The position numbers were made by a program, and so were the translations under genes. Below the pieces are notes generated by a model. It saw nothing but the letters and a program-made list of their open reading frames with translations, had not been told where the DNA came from and did no database searches. Below, in pieces: positions 36,225 through 44,260 of a stretch of 64,000 nt of DNA (position 1 is the stretch's first letter; each line of letters opens with the position of its first letter). Source of the DNA: Deltaproteobacteria bacterium (GTDB taxonomy: Bacteria; Myxococcota; Myxococcia; Myxococcales; SZAS-1). The stretch is from positions 1 through 64,000 of the forward strand of contig JAFEBB010000008.1 in assembly GCA_018266075.1 (NCBI GenBank). The letters are read 5' to 3'.

Positions 36225-39200
36225 TCAGCTTGCCTGCGCCAGGTGCTGGGCGTACGCGCGCCGGGTGTGGTCATCGGCGAGCACGTCGGCCGCCTCGGCG
36301 ACCATCCGGGCGATCTCCTCGAGCTGCCCGGGCAAATGCGGCTCGGCCACGCCCGCGAACCGCGCCGGGTGGAACTCGCGCGCCAGCCGCTCGAACGCCG
36401 TGCGGACTTCGTAGCTGGTGGCCTCGCGCTCCACACCGAGGATCTCGAAGTAGTCGCCGTTCTTCACCTGCTCGTACTTCTCGTGCACGCGGCCGAGGTC
36501 GATCTGCAGCTCCGGGCCGTCTTCGCCTGCCGCGGTCTCGCCGGGCAGCACCTCGACGGCGTTCGCCACCTTGAGCGCATGCAGCAGCTTCACCGCCGCC
36601 GGCGGCTCGAGGCCCGAGGCGAAGATGAGCTCTTCGATCGTTCGCAGGCCGTCGACGAGCGAGACGAAGCGCCGCTCGCGCGCAGTCAACCCCAGCTCGG
36701 AGAGCTCCGGGCCGCCCTCGCGCAGCCGCACCAGCGCGCTCGGTCCACCGAGCAAGGCGTTGAGGCGATCGAAGTCGCCCTTGCGCCGCACGCCCTCGAG
36801 CATGAACGCCAAGGGATGCAGCGGCAGCGCCACGCGCAGATCCGCCGGCGCGAGCTCGGTCGAATAGGTGTACCGACCGCGCTCCTCCACGAAGAGCGCG
36901 TAGGCCACCTGCTCCATGTGCCGTCGCACCAGGCCGTAGAGCTCGGTGCCCTTGATGAGCTGCAGCTCCACGAGCCGCACCGCGAGCTGCCGCGGGGCCA
37001 CCTGCGCGGACTCCTGCCGCAGCACCTTCTCGTGCGCGCGGGTGATGAGCCCCTCGCGCTGCGCCAGCGCCTCGAGCCGGTCGTACGGCGCGCTGGAGAG
37101 CGCGGCGACGAGCCGGCCCTCCTCGAAGAACAGCGCCCGGGCGCCGTCGCGGAGCTCGAAGTCGAAGCGACCGGTCACGCGCTCGCGCCACACGCGCGCC
37201 AGGAACTCCGCTGCGCCCATGTCCGCGAGCTCGCCCTGCGGCTCGAACGGCGGCGGCCGGGGCTCCGCGGGCGCTTCGGGCAGCGCCGGCGCCACGGGAT
37301 CGAGCTCGTGCAGCTCGGGCTGGTTGGGAGACGTGCGCACCTCGGGCCGCTTGAACCGCCCGCCCACGAAGGGCCGCAGCTTGCGCGCTGGCGGTCCCGG
37401 CGGGCGCAGCGCGGGCTCGGTGGCAGGGCGGTGCGCCTGCAGCTCCATCTGCGTCGGGTGCACCATCGGCTGCCGCGGCGACGCCGACAGCTCCCCCTCC
37501 GCGGCGCTCACCGCCTTCTGGAACTCTTCGCGCTTCTCGGCGAGGGCCCGCGCGCGCGCCTCGGCGGCCTCGCGGGCCACGCGCACCTCGGCCAGCTCCG
37601 CATCGAGCGCGGACTTCTTCGACTCCAGGGCCTCGAGCACCTTCGACGCCGCCTCGGCCTCGGCCTCGAGGCGATCGACCTCGGCCTTGGCGTCGGCGCG
37701 ATCGGTCTCGAGCGCGGTGAGCGTCTCCTGCATGCGCGCCGCGGCCTCCTGCTTCTCCTTGGCCACCATGCGCAGCCGCGCCGAGAGCGCCTTGAGCTCC
37801 TGCTGCACGGCCTCGCCGGCGCGACGGGCGGCGTCGGCTTGAGCGAGGGCCTCGTCGCGCTCGGCCTCGGTCTGCTTGAGGCTGGCGCGGGCGCCGGCGA
37901 GTTGCTCGGCCGCGGCGTCGGCGCGCTCGGAGTGCTCGCGCTGCGCGGCCTGGGCCTGGGTGAGCGCACCGCCGGCCTCGGCGAGGTTGGCCTTGAGCGC
38001 GGCGAGCTCGCGGGCGAGGGCGGAGAACTGCTTGTCCGCTTCGGCGCGGGCGCTGGTGGCCTGGGCGGTGGCCTGCTCGCGCTCGGCGAGCTGGGCGCGG
38101 CCGCGCTCCAGCTGCTTCTCCAGCTTCTCCAGCTCCTTCTGGCGCTGGGTGAGGTCCTTCTCCACCGGGCCCTGGGCGCTCTCGCGCTCGGCGAGCTGGA
38201 TGCGCAGATCGTCGAGGGCCTTCTGGGCCTGCTCGCGCTTCTGGGTGGCCTGCTCGGACTCGGCCTGCATCTTCTCCGCGGCGCGAACCGCCTGGGCGAG
38301 CTTGATCTCCGCGGCCTCGCTGGCGCGCTGGAGGGTGGTGAGCCTCTCGGACTCGACCTGAGCCTTCTGCTGCGCCGCCTGGGCTTGCGCCTGGAGCTGC
38401 GCGCGCCGGGCCTGCAGCTCCTTGGCGCGCTTCTCGGCCTCGCTGCGGTGCAGCTCCTGCTCGGCCTGCTCGTGGGTCAGCTCCTCGACGCGCGCCTCCA
38501 GCCCGCTGATCTGCGCGGCCTCGGCCTCGGCGCGGCTCTGGGCCTCCTGGGCGGTGTGCTCCAGCTCGAGGATCTCGTTGGCGAGCGCGTCGACGCGCTG
38601 GCTGGCCCGCGCGCGCGCGGCGGCCTGGAGCTGGGCCTCGGCCTGGGCGCGCTGCAGCTTCTGCTCCAGCTCGGCGAGCTCCTTGCCCAGCGCCTCGGCC
38701 TGCTCGCTCGCGGCGGAGGTGGCCTCGGCCTCGCGGCTGGCGTCCTCTTCGGCCTTCTCACGCAAGGCTTCGAGCTCGGCGCGGCGCGCGGCCTCGTCGC
38801 GGGCCTCGGCCTCGGCGCCCTGGAGATTTTCGGCGAGCTGGGCGTGGCGGGCGGCGGCGCTCTGCAGCTGGCGCTCCGACGCCTCCCGGGCCTGGCGCTC
38901 CGCGGCGAGCCGACCCGCAGCACTGGCCAGCGCGCGCTCCAGCGCGTCGATGGCGCGCGACTGCTCCAGCGCGCGGTTCTCGGCGGCTTGCTTCTCTTCG
39001 GTCTCCGCCTGCAGCCTGGCGGTGAGCTCCTGCGTCTCCGCCTCCAGCGCGGCACGGCGGCCTTCTGCGCGCTCGGCGTCGGCGTTGAACTGGGCGCGCT
39101 GGGCGCGGAGCTGCTCGAGCTGGCTGCGAACCTGGTCGCGCGAGACCTGGGCGGCGTCACGGGCGCGGGCGCGCTCCTCGGAGCGCTCGCGGGCGCGGGT

Positions 39201-40067
39201 GGCGGCCTCGATCTCCTCGGGCGGAAGCTCGAGCTCCTCGAAGGCCTTGTCGAGGGTGGGGAAGTCGTCGTGGGTGCGCGCTTCGCGGTCGATGCCTGCG
39301 GGCGGCACGGGCTGATCATCCGGCGCCGGCGTGGGCGCGGTGTTGCCGCGCGAGGGCAGGTTGTCGACGTCGGTCGGCGGGCGCGCGCGCCGCTCGTCGG
39401 GCTCCTCCGAGAGCGGCAGCTGCGCCAGCTCCGCGGGCACGTCGCTCTGTGACGGATCCGTCGTCTGCTGCGCGCGCTCTTCGGGCGTGGCCGGACCCTG
39501 CAAGGTCACGGGCACGGCCGCCGATGGCACGCGCGCGTCGTTCGGCTCCGGCCGGAGATCGCCGAAGAGCGCTTCTGCGAGCGGCTCCTCGCTGCCGCTC
39601 ACGGCCGTGCGCGGATCGGCCACGCGCCAGGGATCGGGCGACTCGGCGGCGGGGGTGGGCGGCTCGGTATCCTGCTGCGGCGGCAGCGAGATCGAGGGGT
39701 GCGAGAGCTCCCAGCCGGCGCCCTCGGTGGCCAGGGCGCGGTGAAGGGCGGCGCGGAGCTCGTCGGCGTTCACCGGCAGGGCGACGACGGTCGTCTCGCG
39801 CGCGTCGGGAAGGTTGGCGCCGAGGAGCACGAAGCGCACGTGCTCGCCGTGCGGCAGCGAGCGGATCTCCTGGTACACGCTGGCGCCGCGCCCGCCGTCG
39901 ACGCTGGGAGCGAGCACCACCAGCGCCGGCGGCCTTTGTCCGAAGGCGATGATGGCGTCGGCCGACGAGGTCGCGAGCGTGACCTCCAGCCCCTCGCTCA
40001 CCAGGACGCGCCGGGTGGCCGCGATGGCCGCGATGTCGTCGTGGACGAGGAGGACGTTGCCAGACAT
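36225..40067 (-). CDS. Pseudo-receiver / coiled-coil / DUF4388 (PATAN) / J-like domain protein (AglZ-FrzS-like architecture)
   Basis: This 1280-aa protein starts at MSGNVLLVHDDIAAIAATRR with a response-regulator fold (residues 3-120), but the phospho-acceptor Asp position reads ALVVLAPSVDGG, so it is a pseudo-receiver. A disordered Pro/acidic region (about 125-260) follows, then more than 600 residues of coiled coil (for example EQAEALGKELAELEQKLQRAQ). The C-terminal part has a DUF4388/PATAN-like domain (ELADMGAAEFLARVWRERVTGRFDF onward) and a J-domain-like end (NGDYFEILGVEREATSYEVR) whose HPD motif has become HPA. Pseudo-receiver plus coiled coil is the architecture of the myxobacterial polarity proteins AglZ and FrzS. 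A localisation or motility scaffold is a reasonable inference. Confidence 0.85.
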   Translation of the reverse strand: MSGNVLLVHDDIAAIAATRRVLVSEGLEVTLATSSADAIIAFGQRPPALVVLAPSVDGGRGASVYQEIRSLPHGEHVRFVLLGANLPDARETTVVALPVNADELRAALHRALATEGAGWELSHPSISLPPQQDTEPPTPAAESPDPWRVADPRTAVSGSEEPLAEALFGDLRPEPNDARVPSAAVPVTLQGPATPEERAQQTTDPSQSDVPAELAQLPLSEEPDERRARPPTDVDNLPSRGNTAPTPAPDDQPVPPAGIDREARTHDDFPTLDKAFEELELPPEEIEAATRARERSEERARARDAAQVSRDQVRSQLEQLRAQRAQFNADAERAEGRRAALEAETQELTARLQAETEEKQAAENRALEQSRAIDALERALASAAGRLAAERQAREASERQLQSAAARHAQLAENLQGAEAEARDEAARRAELEALREKAEEDASREAEATSAASEQAEALGKELAELEQKLQRAQAEAQLQAAARARASQRVDALANEILELEHTAQEAQSRAEAEAAQISGLEARVEELTHEQAEQELHRSEAEKRAKELQARRAQLQAQAQAAQQKAQVESERLTTLQRASEAAEIKLAQAVRAAEKMQAESEQATQKREQAQKALDDLRIQLAERESAQGPVEKDLTQRQKELEKLEKQLERGRAQLAEREQATAQATSARAEADKQFSALARELAALKANLAEAGGALTQAQAAQREHSERADAAAEQLAGARASLKQTEAERDEALAQADAARRAGEAVQQELKALSARLRMVAKEKQEAAARMQETLTALETDRADAKAEVDRLEAEAEAASKVLEALESKKSALDAELAEVRVAREAAEARARALAEKREEFQKAVSAAEGELSASPRQPMVHPTQMELQAHRPATEPALRPPGPPARKLRPFVGGRFKRPEVRTSPNQPELHELDPVAPALPEAPAEPRPPPFEPQGELADMGAAEFLARVWRERVTGRFDFELRDGARALFFEEGRLVAALSSAPYDRLEALAQREGLITRAHEKVLRQESAQVAPRQLAVRLVELQLIKGTELYGLVRRHMEQVAYALFVEERGRYTYSTELAPADLRVALPLHPLAFMLEGVRRKGDFDRLNALLGGPSALVRLREGGPELSELGLTARERRFVSLVDGLRTIEELIFASGLEPPAAVKLLHALKVANAVEVLPGETAAGEDGPELQIDLGRVHEKYEQVKNGDYFEILGVEREATSYEVRTAFERLAREFHPARFAGVAEPHLPGQLEEIARMVAEAADVLADDHTRRAYAQHLAQAS

Positions 40068-40144
40068 GAGTCGCAAGCCAGTGTAGCGCTCCCTGGCGAT
40101 TGCACCATTCCTCGGCCGCACGCTCGCCTGCCCACTCGGGCGTC

Positions 40145-40250
40145 CAATCGCGGGCCGTGGGTCGTTCGTCCGGCCGCGGCGTCCACCCATTGGAAATCCA
40201 AACGGGCGTCTTCGAACGACCCACGACCCTCGACCCACGACCCGCGATTG
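40145..40250 (+). repeat. 106-bp element with terminal inverted repeats, copy 1 (downstream of priA)
   Basis: The ends are CAATCGCGGG and CCCGCGATTG; the inverted match extends to about 20 bp with one mismatch. The right arm holds heptamer repeats GACCCAC-GACCCTC-GACCCAC. The reverse complement of this element matches copy 2 at 42539..42650 over nearly its full length. It ends 2 bp before the priA stop codon. Confidence 0.75.
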
Positions 40251-40252
40251 GG

Positions 40253-42508
40253 TCAGAGCAAGTTGACCGGATCGACGTCGAAGCTCGCGCGCACACCCGG
40301 TGGCAGCTCGTCGGCCGCGGCTTCCAGCGCTTGCACCACCGCGTTCATCGCCGCGTGCCCGCGCGCCTTGAGCAAGAGCTGCCAGCGCGTGCGTCCACGC
40401 AGCTTGACCAGCGGCGCCGGCGTCGGACCCAGCAAGCGCAGCGGCTCGCGACCTCGACGGATCTGGCGCTCGGCCACGTCGGCCAGGCGCCGCGCGGCGT
40501 CGATCGTTGCGCGCTCTTGCAGACCGTCCACGCGCACCGCGAGCAACTTGGCGTAGGGCGGGAACCCGAGCGCCTCGCGACGTCGCAGCTCCGCCTGGGC
40601 AAAGCCGTCGAAGTCGTGGCCCACCACGCGCGCGACGGCGTCCGAGTCCGGGTTGTAGGTCTGCACCAGCACGCGACCGGCCTGGGCGCCACGTCCCGCG
40701 CGCCCCGCGACCTGCGCCAGCACCTGGAACGTGCGCTCCGCGGCGCGAAAGTCCGGCATGGCCAGCGCGGTGTCCGCGAGCACCACGCCCACCAGCGTCA
40801 CGCCCGGGAAGTCGTGACCCTTGGCCACCATCTGCGTGCCGATCATCACGTTGGCGGCGCCGCGGGCGAAGTCCGCGAGCGTCCGCGTCAGCTCGGCTGC
40901 GTCACCGGCCGAGTCGCGATCCAGTCGCAGCACGCGCGCCGCCGGAAAATCGCGCGCGACCTCTTCTTCGACCTTTTCGGTGCCCACGCCGAGCCGAAGC
41001 AGCGCCCCGCGACACTCCGGACAATGCTCGGGCAGCGGCGCGGTGTGCCCGCAGTGGTGACAGAGCAGCCCGCGCCGCGCCAGGTGGTGCGTGAGCGCGA
41101 TGGAGCAGTTGGGACACGTGACCGTGAGCCCGCAGACCGTGCAGGTGACGAACGTCGAGTGCCCGCGGCGATTGAGGAAGAGGATCGCCTGCTCGCCGCG
41201 ATCGAGCGTCTCCGAGAGCGCCTGCTTGAGCGCCGGACTCAGCAAGCTCGCTTCGCGAGGATCGGTGGCTGGTGGCTGGTGGCTGGCGGCTGGCCGGATC
41301 CGCAGGTCGACGACTTCCACTTTCGGCAGCGGCCGATCGTCGATGCGCGCGGGAAGCGAGAGCAGCGCGTACTTGCCGGAGCGCGCGTTGGAGAGCGTCT
41401 CGAGCGACGGCGTGGCCGAGCCGAGCACCACCGGACAGTTCGCGTGCTGCGCGCGCACCACCGCCAGATCGCGCGCGTGGTAGCGCAGCTTCTCGTCCTG
41501 CTTGAACGACGGATCGTGCTCTTCGTCGACGACCAGCAGCCCGAGGTCTCGCACCGGCGCGAAGATCGCCGAGCGCACGCCCACCGCCACCGGCGCCTCG
41601 CCCGAGCGAATGCGGCGCCACTCCTGCAGCCGCTCGGCGTCCTTGAGGCCGGAGTGCAGCACGGCCACCTCGTCGCCGAAGCGCGCACGGAAGCGGCCCA
41701 CCAGCTGCGGCGTGAGCCCGATCTCCGGCACCAGGCACAGCGCCCGCTTTCCCAGCGCGCGCGTCTTGGCGATCGCGCGCAGGTAGACCTCCGTCTTCCC
41801 CGAGCCCGTGACGCCGTGAAGCAGGAACGGCGCGAAGCCGCCCGACTCGAGTGACTTCTCGAGCGCGGCGAGCGCACGCGCCTGATCGTTCGACAGCTCC
41901 AGCGGCGCAGCGCCGGCGAGCGCTCCGGTGCCCGGGCTGTCGTCGCGGGCCTCGGTGGTCACGCGGACGCGACCGCGCGCGGCCAGGCGCTTCACCGCAT
42001 CGCGCGCGCCGGGGACTGCGCCGGAGAGCTCTTCCATCTCGGTGCGTCCGCAGGCCTCGAGGTAGCTGAGCACCGCGCGCATCAAGGCCCCGCGCACTTC
42101 TCCATCGTCGGCGTCGGACGCGCGCGGAATCGGCTCGACCCAGGTCAGCACCTTCGCGCGGGCCTCGGGCGGCGCGCGCAGCTCGGCCATTCCCGGGGGC
42201 AGGGCGCCGCGCAACGCCTCGCCGAGCGGGTGCCGGTAGTACTCCGCGGCCCAGGTCACGAGTCGAAGGACGTCGGGCGTGAGCGCGGGCTCGGGATCGA
42301 GCACCTCGAGGATGGACTTGGGCGTCACCGGCGGCGGCGCGGTCGCCTCGCCGAGGAAGAAGCCGAGCGCCTTGCCGCGGCCAAACGGAACGGAGATGCG
42401 CACGCCTGGCACGAGCTTGCTCTCGAGCGCTTCCGGGATGGCGTAGGTGTACGCGCCGCGCACCGGCCGACCGACGGCAACCTGGGCCAGGCGCGCTCCC
42501 GAGCTCAT
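40253..42508 (-). CDS. priA: Primosomal protein N' (replication restart helicase)
   Basis: This 751-aa helicase restarts stalled replication forks. It has the 3'-DNA-binding N-terminus (VAVGRPVRGAYTYAIPEAL), Walker A (LHGVTGSGKTEVYLRAI), DEEH box (LLVVDEEHDPSFKQ), the zinc-binding eight-Cys region (CTVCGLTVTCPNCSIAL...CHHCG...CPEC), and GTQMVAKGHDFPGVTLVGVV. Between VVDLR and REASLLSPAL there is an extra segment IRPAASHQPPATDP made by a GGTGGCT heptamer array in frame (41264..41291). The start at 42508 is chosen because similarity begins at LAQVAVGRP. The gene is flanked by inverted copies of a repeat element (40145 and 42539). Confidence 0.95.
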   Translation of the reverse strand: MSSGARLAQVAVGRPVRGAYTYAIPEALESKLVPGVRISVPFGRGKALGFFLGEATAPPPVTPKSILEVLDPEPALTPDVLRLVTWAAEYYRHPLGEALRGALPPGMAELRAPPEARAKVLTWVEPIPRASDADDGEVRGALMRAVLSYLEACGRTEMEELSGAVPGARDAVKRLAARGRVRVTTEARDDSPGTGALAGAAPLELSNDQARALAALEKSLESGGFAPFLLHGVTGSGKTEVYLRAIAKTRALGKRALCLVPEIGLTPQLVGRFRARFGDEVAVLHSGLKDAERLQEWRRIRSGEAPVAVGVRSAIFAPVRDLGLLVVDEEHDPSFKQDEKLRYHARDLAVVRAQHANCPVVLGSATPSLETLSNARSGKYALLSLPARIDDRPLPKVEVVDLRIRPAASHQPPATDPREASLLSPALKQALSETLDRGEQAILFLNRRGHSTFVTCTVCGLTVTCPNCSIALTHHLARRGLLCHHCGHTAPLPEHCPECRGALLRLGVGTEKVEEEVARDFPAARVLRLDRDSAGDAAELTRTLADFARGAANVMIGTQMVAKGHDFPGVTLVGVVLADTALAMPDFRAAERTFQVLAQVAGRAGRGAQAGRVLVQTYNPDSDAVARVVGHDFDGFAQAELRRREALGFPPYAKLLAVRVDGLQERATIDAARRLADVAERQIRRGREPLRLLGPTPAPLVKLRGRTRWQLLLKARGHAAMNAVVQALEAAADELPPGVRASFDVDPVNLL
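41264..41291. repeat. Heptanucleotide tandem repeat GGTGGCT inside priA
   Basis: Three perfect GGTGGCT units and one GGCGGCT unit. They encode SHQPPAT in PriA, so the length change is a multiple of three (28 bp array plus partial unit) and the frame is kept. Same unit as the array at 3253..3280. Confidence 0.75.
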
Positions 42509-42538
42509 GAGCGTGCGTTGTACGACGAATGGCTGACG

Positions 42539-42650
42539 CAATCGCGGGTCGTGGGTCGCGGGTCGTGGGACGTTCGGAGATACCCGATTGGATTCAAAGG
42601 GGTGGACGCCGCGGCCGGCCGAACGACCCACGAGCGACGACCCACGATCG
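42539..42650 (+). repeat. 112-bp element with terminal inverted repeats, copy 2 (upstream of priA)
   Basis: Starts CAATCGCGGG like the reverse complement of copy 1, then heptamers GGGTCGT-GGGTCGC-GGGTCGT, the shared core GGGTGGACGCCGCGGCCGG-type segment (here GGGGTGGACGCCGCGGCC), and ends with CGACCCACGATCG. A GGCTGA hexamer flanks it on both sides (42531 and 42650), possibly a target duplication. It lies between priA and the 42710 gene, possibly in their shared promoter region. Confidence 0.75.
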
Positions 42651-42709
42651 GCTGAAAGCGAGCGGGCGCCCGCTGCCGCGCCGATTTGACCGTGCTAAAG
42701 AGGACGCGA

Positions 42710-43384
42710 ATGACCGCCTCGGCCAGCCAGCTCTCGGGCCTCGCGCCGCCGACGCCGCTCCCGTGCGAGCGCTGTGGCCACGCGCCGCCGACCGCGCGCC
42801 TCGCGGTGGCCGGAAAGCGGCTGTGCATCGCCTGCGCCGACCAGCTGGCCCGCGACGCGCGGCCCGCTCCGGCCATCTGGCCCACGTTCCTGATCTTCGC
42901 CACGGGCTTCCTCTCGCCGCTGGCGCCGCCGGTGCTCGCGGCCATCAACTGGGCCAGGCTCGGCGACCGCCGGCGCGTGCGCGACGCCGTGGGCCTGGTG
43001 CTCCTCGGCGCGGTCTGCAGCGTGGGCCAGGTGATCAGCAACTTCTCTGCGCTGGACGCCGAGCTCACCTCGGTCGACGTCGATCGCCAACTGCCATTCG
43101 TGCTGGTGGCCCTGGGCGTGGCCTTCTTCGCCACGCTGCCGCTCCGGCGCCGCTACACCGAGCACCGGCTGCAGGGCGGCCGGCGGGCGAGCGTCTGGCC
43201 GGCGCTGCTCATCAGCTTCGGGCTGCAGCTCGCCATCGGCTTCCCCGTGCTGGGCTACATGCTCGCCACCGGCAAGGTGACCGTGGAGCAGTTGGAGAAG
43301 AAGAGCCTCTTCGAGCTGCCGCCGGCCGGCAGCGAGGCTCCGCCCGCCGCGAAGCCCGCGCCCCCGGCCGGCGGCGCGACCTGA
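42710..43384 (+). CDS. Zinc-ribbon membrane protein, hypothetical
   Basis: This 224-aa protein has an N-terminal zinc-ribbon-like pair of CXXC motifs (PCERCGHAP and LCIACADQL, residues 18-45) and four predicted membrane helices (IWPTFLIFATGFLSPLAPPVL; DAVGLVLLGAVCSVGQVI; LPFVLVALGVAFFATLPL; WPALLISFGLQLAIGFPVLGY). The C-terminus is Pro/Ala-rich. A Zn ribbon next to membrane segments is common in Myxococcota proteins of unknown function. It is followed by a TetR gene on the same strand; a TTTCCA-CCC-TGGAAA palindrome lies 4 bp after its stop. Confidence 0.8.
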   Translation: MTASASQLSGLAPPTPLPCERCGHAPPTARLAVAGKRLCIACADQLARDARPAPAIWPTFLIFATGFLSPLAPPVLAAINWARLGDRRRVRDAVGLVLLGAVCSVGQVISNFSALDAELTSVDVDRQLPFVLVALGVAFFATLPLRRRYTEHRLQGGRRASVWPALLISFGLQLAIGFPVLGYMLATGKVTVEQLEKKSLFELPPAGSEAPPAAKPAPPAGGAT

Positions 43385-43387
43385 CCG

Positions 43388-43402
43388 TTTCCACCCTGGA
43401 AA
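43388..43402. repeat. Palindrome TTTCCA-CCC-TGGAAA after the zinc-ribbon gene
   Basis: Perfect 6-bp arms starting 4 bp after the stop codon. AT-rich compared with its surroundings, like other dyads at gene ends in this window. Confidence 0.5.
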
Positions 43403-43412
43403 TCGGCGCTCG

Positions 43413-43439
43413 GATATAACGCGAGTGATCACTCGCGTT
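43413..43439 (+). promoter_or_regulatory. TetR-type operator/promoter of the TetR gene at 43456
   Basis: A perfect 22-bp palindrome (half-site AACGCGAGTGA, 43418..43439) overlaps a -10-like GATATAAC (43413..43420) and ends 16 bp before the GTG start of the TetR gene. The position is that expected for autorepression. Confidence 0.7.
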
Positions 43440-43455
43440 TGTCCGGGGGCATCGC

Positions 43456-44079
43456 GTGGCGCCCAAGACCAGGCCCGTGGAGCGCAAGGCGCCGCGGCAG
43501 GATCGCAGCCGAGCCACGGTGGAGGCCATCCTCGAGGCCACCGCCCGCGTGCTCCTCCGCGACGGCTACGACCGCGCCAGCACCAACCGCATCGCCAAGG
43601 CCGCGGGCGTGAGCGTGGGCTCGCTCTACCAGTACTTCCCCAGCAAAGAGGCGCTCACGGGCGCGCTCATCGACCGCCACCAGGCGGAGACCGAGGCGCT
43701 GCTCACCTTGCCCGACGACGCCCATCGCCGTCCGCTCCCCGAGATCGCCCGGCACCTGGTGCGCGGGATGCTGCGCGCCCACGCCGTGCACCCGCGGCTG
43801 CATCAAGTCTTGATGGACCAGATGCCCCGCGTGGGTCGCCAGGACCGCGCCCGCGACCTCGGCGTCCGCGCCAGCCAGCTCGTCCGCGGAATCCTGGAGA
43901 CGCGCAAGGCCGAGATCCGCGCGGTGGATTTGGAGCTGGCGACGTTCGTCATCATCTCCAGCGTCGAGGCGGTGACGCACGAGGCGGGCATCGAGCGCCC
44001 GGAGTCGCTCCGCGATCCGCGGCTCGAAGACGAGCTGGTGGAGCTGGTGCTGCGCTACCTCGGCGTCGCCGCCCGCTGA
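43456..44079 (+). CDS. TetR family transcriptional regulator
   Basis: This 207-aa regulator has the TetR DNA-binding helix-turn-helix: ILEATARVLLRDGYDRASTN then AAGVSVGSLYQYFPSKEALTG (residues about 26-66). The C-terminal ligand domain is not recognised; ligands are usually small hydrophobic molecules. Start is GTG at 43456. A perfect 22-bp palindrome lies just upstream and probably is its own operator. No obvious transporter gene is next to it; the neighbouring zinc-ribbon membrane protein could be a target. Confidence 0.93.
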   Translation: MAPKTRPVERKAPRQDRSRATVEAILEATARVLLRDGYDRASTNRIAKAAGVSVGSLYQYFPSKEALTGALIDRHQAETEALLTLPDDAHRRPLPEIARHLVRGMLRAHAVHPRLHQVLMDQMPRVGRQDRARDLGVRASQLVRGILETRKAEIRAVDLELATFVIISSVEAVTHEAGIERPESLRDPRLEDELVELVLRYLGVAAR

Positions 44080-44082
44080 TCC

Positions 44083-44095
44083 GAAACGAAGTTTC
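44083..44095. repeat. Dyad GAAAC-GAA-GTTTC after the TetR gene
   Basis: Five-base arms with a 3-nt loop starting 4 bp after the TetR stop. No T-run follows. Confidence 0.4.
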
Positions 44096-44260
44096 ACCGG
44101 CAGGTGCCGTGGCGCGTGAATACAGTCGCAGTTCCCGAGTCTTTCTCTCGTCGCCCGGGCGAAGGGTGTGCGTGCAGGTGGGCGGTTGGGGCGGGTTTGC
44201 AACGGATCCGGGGTCGCGGTGTTGAACCGGATGAGAGGTCGCGGGGAGGAGGTCGTCGTC

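Noticed and set aside
36243-39452. Long plus-strand frame antisense to the coiled-coil gene
   Set aside because: Leu/Gly/Arg-rich shadow of a Glu/Ala-rich coiled coil.
40068-40238. N-terminal extension of the pseudo-receiver protein
   Set aside because: The longer reading runs through the repeat element, and similarity begins at MSGNVLLV.
42509-42631. N-terminal extension of PriA
   Set aside because: The longer reading translates the repeat element at 42539-42650; family similarity begins only at the 42508 start.
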